Below are positions 6,604 to 10,959 of a stretch of DNA of 10,959 nucleotides, one piece after another. Where the stretch lies: contig JAACDL010000034.1 of NCBI GenBank assembly GCA_009936765.1, positions 1-10,959 on the forward strand, given 5' to 3'. Position numbers and translations under genes: made by a program. Within the stretch, counting starts at the first letter, position 1; each line of letters starts with the position of its first letter. The notes under the pieces were generated by a model. The model was not told where the DNA came from. It did no database searches and was given only the letters and a program-made list of their open reading frames with translations. The DNA is from Methanobacteriota archaeon. GTDB taxonomy: Archaea > Thermoplasmatota > Poseidoniia > Poseidoniales > Poseidoniaceae.

Positions 6604-6885
6604 TTACCAAATGTGCTCTTCAAGAGTGCCTTCACTTACTACTTTTGTAATTCCAGTTATACCTTCAGTATCATCTACTAACAACAAATGAATGGCTCGG
6701 TTATGAACTCCAGATTGGAAGTTCATACCTCTGTGATCCACTCCGATTAGGGTGCCATCTAATTCGGCAAACATCCATGCAGGCGTTGCTTTAGCCAAAT
6801 CCTCTCGCCGAATTAGAAGCCATCTGAGACCTTTCATTTCTTGGCGAAGGTCGCCTTCAATATCATGAAACCACCTTGAATACAT
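6604..6885 (-). CDS. Uncharacterised 93-residue protein, last gene of the fhs-pelA cluster
   Basis: I do not recognise this family. The product is small and soluble-looking, with no signal peptide or membrane segment. It has four tryptophans (residues 5, 22, 37 and the C-terminal 93), a basic patch LIRRED and a VDHRGMNF segment that may form a beta strand and turn. The start is taken as ATG at 6885 because AAGGTG (6896-6891 on the minus strand) lies five bases before it. A GTG at 6891 overlapping the pelA stop is the alternative and would add two residues. The tight coupling to pelA argues that it is a real gene and that its product is needed with pelota or at a similar level; a role in translation or ribosome rescue is only a guess from position. 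Its TAA stop directly abuts the polB stop. Confidence 0.7.
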   Translation of the reverse strand: MYSRWFHDIEGDLRQEMKGLRWLLIRREDLAKATPAWMFAELDGTLIGVDHRGMNFQSGVHNRAIHLLLVDDTEGITGITKVVSEGTLEEHIW

Positions 6886-6887
6886 TT

Positions 6888-7916
6888 TCACACCTTGAAT
6901 CTCAATAATGCGACAGCTCCGCCCATTCCCAGTAATTGCTCACCAGCATCATGGTCTGTCGAGCACTGTACTAGTTTAGCGCCGATATCGCTGAGCCCGT
7001 TAACTACAGATTCCCAATCTGCTTCTCTCAATAGGTCTGCACTTACCAGTAGCGTTTCAATGGCGCCTTCTTCTAGCGCCTTGATTATCGATTCTCGCCC
7101 GTAGGCTACTGCGCCATCAGTGGAAATTCTTTTCCAAGCTTCTTCTAGCATTGCAGTTTCTTTTACAACAGCATGTTCAGAAAGGACGTCACCTGCAAGG
7201 CCTTCGCTGATAACTTCGTTTGCAGCGCCACGCCCACCCATACTTGTAGCAATCAATTTCTTTGCCCCATTTATCATTGGTGCTAATTTCTCTCTTGAAT
7301 ATCCAGGACCACAAATTACGATTGGTGTTCCTTCCTTGATTGAATCGTTTGCTTCTCTAGCAATCTTTTCGAAGAATGATTTCGAAACACCTTCGCTAAT
7401 TTTAGCTCCAGTGTATTTTCCTCCTCCCCGCATTGTCCAAGTTGAAACTTCTCTCACACCTCGGCTACTAACCTCGTATAGTATCGCTTCATCTGCTTCA
7501 ACTACAATAATGACGACCTTCGCTTTTCCACTATTTGCGCAAGCCTGTCTAATCAAGTCTTCATCTACTGATGGAAACTGGTGATTCGAGGTTAGTTCAA
7601 CTTCGTCTCTCACTTCGACTATGTGTGTGTGGTGACTTCCATGATCGAATTGTGCTTCTTCGATTATTCCATGGACACGTAATGTCTCTGCGAATGTGTG
7701 GAACTCATTCGACTCTATTGCTAACTTAATCCACATTTTTTTCCTTTCAGCAGCTTTTGCTCTTCCGCCTTCTTGGCCAGCAGTTGTTTGGTCACGACGT
7801 TCTCCAAGCATTCCAATACTCCTCCCTTTAACACAAAGGCGAGCCAAAGTCCAAAGGTCATCATCACAGTCTATTCGAATGCGATACAACCCGAAATCAC
7901 GCTTGAGAACTTGCAT
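6888..7916 (-). CDS. pelA: Pelota (aPelota/Dom34), mRNA surveillance and ribosome rescue factor
   Basis: Archaeal pelota acts with aEF1A, which replaces eukaryotic Hbs1, to recognise stalled ribosomes with an empty or blocked A site, leading to subunit splitting by ABCE1. The 342-residue length is typical. The N-terminal Sm-like domain (about 1-125) begins MQVLKRD and contains DDDLW, the basic RRDQ...ERKK loop, LRVHGII (from about residue 79) and GSHHTH (93-98). The central domain (about 130-250) contains the GGGKYTG segment. The C-terminal eRF1_3-like domain (about 255-342) contains AYGRESIIKALEEGAIETLLVS. The eRF1 GGQ motif is absent, as expected. ATG 7916 was chosen because it matches the usual pelota N-terminus and has GGGTGA five bases upstream; GTG 7925, overlapping the fhs stop, would add three residues. 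The gene is the middle member of a tightly packed minus-strand cluster. Confidence 0.95.
   Translation of the reverse strand: MQVLKRDFGLYRIRIDCDDDLWTLARLCVKGRSIGMLGERRDQTTAGQEGGRAKAAERKKMWIKLAIESNEFHTFAETLRVHGIIEEAQFDHGSHHTHIVEVRDEVELTSNHQFPSVDEDLIRQACANSGKAKVVIIVVEADEAILYEVSSRGVREVSTWTMRGGGKYTGAKISEGVSKSFFEKIAREANDSIKEGTPIVICGPGYSREKLAPMINGAKKLIATSMGGRGAANEVISEGLAGDVLSEHAVVKETAMLEEAWKRISTDGAVAYGRESIIKALEEGAIETLLVSADLLREADWESVVNGLSDIGAKLVQCSTDHDAGEQLLGMGGAVALLRFKV
6891..6896 (-). promoter_or_regulatory. Ribosome binding site of the 93-residue gene
   Basis: On the minus strand AAGGTG is formed by the last codons of pelA and is followed, after TGAAA, by ATG at 6885-6883. The five-base spacing favours ATG 6885 over the GTG at 6891, and the pelA stop lies inside the spacing, which indicates translational coupling. 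Confidence 0.5.
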
Positions 7917-7921
7917 CTGCT

Positions 7922-7927
7922 TCACCC
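7922..7927 (-). promoter_or_regulatory. Ribosome binding site of pelA inside the fhs stop region
   Basis: On the minus strand GGGTGA (7927-7922) includes the fhs TGA stop and is followed, after AGCAG, by ATG at 7916-7914. This is a good Shine-Dalgarno match (GGTGA) at the right distance and supports ATG 7916 as the pelA start, with termination of fhs and initiation of pelA coupled. Confidence 0.55.
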
Positions 7928-9637
7928 GAATACGCCGAGAAGGTTTCCGTCTTCATCCATATCCATGTCCGAAGCAGCCGGGCGCTTAGGTAATCCCGGC
8001 ATTGTCATGATTTCTCCCAGAACAGCAACCACGAAACCAGCACCAGAGTTCAATCTGAACTCTCTTATTGGAACTTCGAAGCCAGAAGGCGCACCTAGTA
8101 GGTTAGCATCATGGCTGAATGAATACTGAGTCTTTGCCATACAAACTGGCAGGTGTCCATACCCCCAAGAATTGATTTGCTTGAGTTGCCTGTCTGCTTT
8201 TGCTTGAATATTGATTCCATCAGCCCCGTAAATCCTAGTGGCAACTCTTAGAGCCTTTTCTTCAATCGGGGTATTTGGATTGAATAGAGGAGTGAATGGC
8301 CTTCCTGCTGCTATATGATCTTGGCAAGATACGACTACAGCCTTTGCTAATTGTGCACCACCTGCTCCACCTTTAGCATGCACTTCAGTTAGGCAAACTT
8401 GCGATGCTCCTGACGCACGTGCGCATTCAATTAGACAATCTAACTCTGCATCGGTATCGGTAGCGAACCTATTGACCGATACTACAACCGGCATTCCAAA
8501 TTCGGACATGTTGCGTATATGGCGGTCAAGGTTGCTCTGTGCACCAGTTCGGACTGCATCGACATCCTCTTTTTCTATTTCTTCTTTCGAAGGACGACGT
8601 GCAGCACGTGCTCCAAATGCTCCTCCATGTAGTTTCATAGAACGGACAGTGACATTCATCACGACACAATCCGGTGCCTTCCCGGAGTTTGCTGCTTTGA
8701 TGTGCATGAACTTTTCAGCACCCATGTCTGAACCAAAACCAGCCTCAGTGACTACGAAATCAGCCGCTCCGAGCGCAAGTCTGTCAGCAATGATGGATGA
8801 ATTTCCATGGGCAATATTTGCAAATGGTCCTCCATGGATGAATGCAGGATCTCCTTCAATGGTTTGAACAAGGTTTGGCAAGAATGCTTCTCTAAGAAGT
8901 AGTGACATTGCCCCTGCAGCACCTATGTCTTCCGCTTTAACTGGGCTTCCATCCATACGCTGGCCGATTACGATTTCGCCAAGCCTTCTCCTTAAATCGG
9001 CATAATCCTTGGCCAATACCAAAATTGCCATGACCTCGCTTGCTGCTGTGATGTCAAATCGATCTTCCCTGACAACTCCATTAGCGGGCCCACCAAGACC
9101 CACAGTTACGTTTCTGACGGACCTGTCGTTTAGGTCGATAACACGAGGCCAAATAATCCTGGTTGAATCGATATTCTCATCATTTCCATGTTTGAGGTGG
9201 TTATCTATCATCGATGACAACAAGTTGTGAGAACTAGTTACAGCATGCAGGTCTCCTGTGAAATGTAGGTTGATGTCTTCCATTGGGAGTACTTGTGAAT
9301 GTCCACCGCCTGCAGCACCGCCTTTGATTCCAAATACGGGTCCCATCGATGGTTCACGAATGACACATGTGGCTCGCTTTCCGATTCGATTTAGTGCCTG
9401 TGTTAATCCAATTGTTGTAACAGTCTTACCTTCTCCAAAAGGGGTAGGGTTTACACTGGTGACTAGAATTAGAGAACCTTGTGGTTTAGAGAGCCTAGAT
9501 TTGAGTGCTTCCCATGTGATTTTCGCTTTACCACGACCCATTGTCATGATTTCACTATCACTTATTCCAAGCTTCCATGCTATAGCCGAAATATCCTCCA
9601 TTTCGGCTGCTCTTGCAATCTCTAGGTCACTCTGCAT
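7922..9637 (-). CDS. fhs: Formate-tetrahydrofolate ligase (10-formyl-THF synthetase)
   Basis: The enzyme makes 10-formyltetrahydrofolate from formate, tetrahydrofolate and ATP, feeding purine synthesis and the one-carbon pool in the cytosol. The family is very clear. The N-terminus MQSDLEIARAAEM is typical, and the ATP-binding loop TPFGEGKT is at about residues 65-72. It is followed by REPSMGPVFGIKGGAAGGG, by HFTGDLHAV, and by LGGPANGVVRED. The protein has 571 residues, slightly longer than the usual 555-560; the extra length is mainly an acidic C-terminal tail ending MDMDEDGNLLGVFG. ATG 9637 matches the family start; a GTG at 9643 would add two residues. No strong ribosome binding site is seen, and the leader carries a two-tier hairpin. 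Its stop is used by pelA initiation. No other folate gene is visible in the window. Confidence 0.96.
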   Translation of the reverse strand: MQSDLEIARAAEMEDISAIAWKLGISDSEIMTMGRGKAKITWEALKSRLSKPQGSLILVTSVNPTPFGEGKTVTTIGLTQALNRIGKRATCVIREPSMGPVFGIKGGAAGGGHSQVLPMEDINLHFTGDLHAVTSSHNLLSSMIDNHLKHGNDENIDSTRIIWPRVIDLNDRSVRNVTVGLGGPANGVVREDRFDITAASEVMAILVLAKDYADLRRRLGEIVIGQRMDGSPVKAEDIGAAGAMSLLLREAFLPNLVQTIEGDPAFIHGGPFANIAHGNSSIIADRLALGAADFVVTEAGFGSDMGAEKFMHIKAANSGKAPDCVVMNVTVRSMKLHGGAFGARAARRPSKEEIEKEDVDAVRTGAQSNLDRHIRNMSEFGMPVVVSVNRFATDTDAELDCLIECARASGASQVCLTEVHAKGGAGGAQLAKAVVVSCQDHIAAGRPFTPLFNPNTPIEEKALRVATRIYGADGINIQAKADRQLKQINSWGYGHLPVCMAKTQYSFSHDANLLGAPSGFEVPIREFRLNSGAGFVVAVLGEIMTMPGLPKRPAASDMDMDEDGNLLGVFG

Positions 9638-9664
9638 GGACACTCTGGTGTTTGTAGGGTTCTT

Positions 9665-9703
9665 GAAACCACGGTCCCTTTAGGGACCGCTAAAGCCGGT
9701 TTC
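9665..9703 (-). promoter_or_regulatory. Two-tier, possibly bistable hairpin between flotillin and fhs
   Basis: An outer 6-bp stem (gaaacc 9665-9670 with ggtttc 9698-9703) encloses an inner perfect 7-bp stem (cggtccc 9672-9678 with gggaccg 9683-9689, loop ttta). A second pairing, ctttag 9678-9683 with ctaaag 9690-9695, excludes the inner stem. The structure overlaps the flotillin stop codon and ends 27 bases before the fhs ATG. It could terminate flotillin transcripts, process a joint mRNA, or control fhs translation. No clear T-run follows on the minus strand, so a simple terminator is less likely. Confidence 0.5.
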
Positions 9704-10959
9704 ATTCGTCCTTCAGACTTCCCAAGTAGTCTGGTAGGTCTACACCTGCCATCTTGGCTACATCATGCACTGGTGGCAATGCGTGTATTAGGCTTGAAAC
9801 GAAGTTAGCAGTGGAGCCTTCTCCCTTGCCGCTACCCGCTGAATCCCAGACTGTAATCTTGTCAATCTTCAGGTTGGAAATTGCTTCAACCTGGCGTGAA
9901 ACGATAGCTTCTATCTTCTCAACCATCAGTAATGTGGCTGCGGCCTTGGTGTCTCCACCTGCGCTTGAAACTAATTGTGCGTATCCTGTAGCCTTTGCTT
10001 CTAGTACCGCTTGGATACCTTCCGCTTCAGCATTGTATCTTGCAAGAATAGCGTCTGCTTCACCACGAGCGATACGGCGCTGGCGTTCTGCTTCTGCTTC
10101 TGCAGCAATCTCGATCTGAGTCTTTGCAATCTCTTCACGTACGATTTCTTCAGCCTTGAGTCTCTCTTGCTCTAGCAAATATTGTGCTTTCTGAACTTCC
10201 ATCTCTGCAGTTCTGCGAGCAACTTCAGATCTTTGCATTGCTTCTGCTTCTCTCTCAGCAAGGCTTGCATTGTAGTCAGCGATGCTTCCTTTGGAGGTGT
10301 TCTCTCCTTCGATTGCATTTGCTTCAAGGGCAGCGACTTCCTTACGTCGGTCAGCATCAGCTGCTTTCTTTCCTTTCTCAGCGGCTGCTGTGTTCTCAGC
10401 AACTTGGATGTCACGAGTACGGTATGCTTCCGCTTGTCCTATAGCACCATCACGGTCAGCAGCAGCGACGTCAGATTTTGCAGCGTTTACCGCACCTGCA
10501 GCAGCCTTCTGTCCAATACTCTCGATGAAATCAGAGTCGTCTGTAATGTCACTGATGTTAACGTTGATTAGGTTAAGTCCTAACTTGTTAAGTTCGTGAC
10601 CTACGTTGTTACGGATTGCTTCAGCGAATAGTTCACGATCGGAGTTGATTTGCCTAATGGTTAGAGATGCTACAGTCAAACGAAGTTGACCGAAGATAAT
10701 CTCAGATGCCATTTCCTGGATTTGTGCAGGAGTCAGATGTAGTAGGCGTTCTGCAGCATTGTTCATGATTGTAGGGTCTGTACTGACACCTACTGTGAAC
10801 GTAGAAGGTACGTTGATTCTGATGTTCTCTTGTGATAGAGCACCAGTCAGTGGAATACTGATTGTCAGAGGAATCAGACTTAATTTCTTGTAGTCTTGAA
10901 TCAATGGCCAAACCATTGTTGCACCACCATGGATACAACGTGATGCTTTTCCGCCACTA
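9702..10959 (-). CDS. Flotillin-like SPFH-domain membrane scaffold protein (5' end outside window)
   Basis: Flotillins form large rings or cages on the inner face of membranes and organise lipid and protein microdomains. The frame stays open to the right edge, reading SGGKASRCIHGGAT before MVWPLIQDY, which matches the conserved flotillin segment GGK...CIHGGG..VWPLIQDY. The Met at 10916 is therefore internal. Roughly the first 40-50 residues, including the membrane-anchoring segment, are missing. The visible part contains the SPFH domain (ISIPLTGALSQENIRINVPSTFTVGV, then HELNKLGLNLINVNISDI). A long Ala/Glu/Arg-rich coiled coil with EAEA repeats follows. The C-terminus ends VDLPDYLGSLKDE. An NfeD-type partner is often encoded beside flotillin; none is seen downstream, and the upstream side is not visible. 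The family call is firm; its cargo in this organism is unknown. Confidence 0.93.
   Translation of the reverse strand, partial: SGGKASRCIHGGATMVWPLIQDYKKLSLIPLTISIPLTGALSQENIRINVPSTFTVGVSTDPTIMNNAAERLLHLTPAQIQEMASEIIFGQLRLTVASLTIRQINSDRELFAEAIRNNVGHELNKLGLNLINVNISDITDDSDFIESIGQKAAAGAVNAAKSDVAAADRDGAIGQAEAYRTRDIQVAENTAAAEKGKKAADADRRKEVAALEANAIEGENTSKGSIADYNASLAEREAEAMQRSEVARRTAEMEVQKAQYLLEQERLKAEEIVREEIAKTQIEIAAEAEAERQRRIARGEADAILARYNAEAEGIQAVLEAKATGYAQLVSSAGGDTKAAATLLMVEKIEAIVSRQVEAISNLKIDKITVWDSAGSGKGEGSTANFVSSLIHALPPVHDVAKMAGVDLPDYLGSLKDE

Noticed and set aside
7120..7584. 154-residue plus-strand frame
   Set aside because: It is antisense to pelA, which has full-length family similarity.
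9678..9695. H-type pseudoknot in the fhs leader
   Set aside because: The two 6-bp stems would have no connecting loop bases, which is not sterically feasible; exclusive alternatives are more likely.
10182..10599. Several plus- and minus-strand frames over the flotillin coiled coil
   Set aside because: Repetitive Ala/Glu codons keep other frames open; Ser/Cys/Leu-rich translations are typical of antisense coiled-coil coding sequence.
1..10959. CRISPR array, insertion sequence, prophage or defence system
   Set aside because: No regularly spaced repeats, transposase, integrase, nuclease-toxin or terminal inverted repeats were seen; genes are housekeeping or surface proteins.

Overview
The window looks like a chromosomal segment of a marine planktonic euryarchaeon, most likely Thermoplasmatota of the Marine Group II/III (Poseidoniales-like) type. 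The domain-level evidence is strong: a small subunit of the archaea-specific DNA polymerase D, an archaeal pelota, an archaeal-type tRNA-Val and a euryarchaeal type IV pilin N-terminal segment (VSPVIATIL). The assignment to marine group II/III is inference, from the combination of a large VNDAP-repeat surface protein, formate-tetrahydrofolate ligase and flotillin. There is no sign of a phage, insertion sequence, CRISPR array or other mobile element.

Layout, left to right. Bases 1-3255 (+) encode the C-terminal 1084 residues of a large, cysteine-rich surface protein. After its membrane anchor it runs in frame into a complete type IV pilin-like module. Bases 3256-3468 are a gene-free spacer with three consecutive hairpins, each able to close on a TTCG loop. 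A HAD-family phosphatase follows (3469-4137, +), then a tRNA-Val(TAC) on the minus strand (4187-4259). Two further plus-strand genes are a CinA C-terminal-domain (PncC-like) amidase (4336-5019) and polB, the DP1 subunit of DNA polymerase D (5077-6603). The stop of polB abuts the stop of the converging minus-strand cluster.

The minus-strand cluster reads fhs (formate-tetrahydrofolate ligase), pelA (pelota) and a 93-residue protein I do not recognise. Its two internal junctions are overlaps or near-overlaps in which the upstream gene's last codons supply a GGTG-type ribosome binding site for the next gene. Upstream of fhs is a short spacer with a two-tier, possibly bistable hairpin, then a flotillin gene (9702 to beyond the right edge, minus) that is cut at its 5' end.

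Most of the window is ordinary housekeeping: replication, ribosome rescue, one-carbon metabolism, NAD-related repair and membrane organisation. The least ordinary items are the surface-protein/pilin fusion, which prepilin peptidase could split into an anchored adhesin and a pilin, the triple TTCG hairpin spacer, and the fhs leader structure. Two enzymes also lack expected motif residues: the HAD phosphatase and the CinA-like protein. I did not find a clear new multi-gene system.
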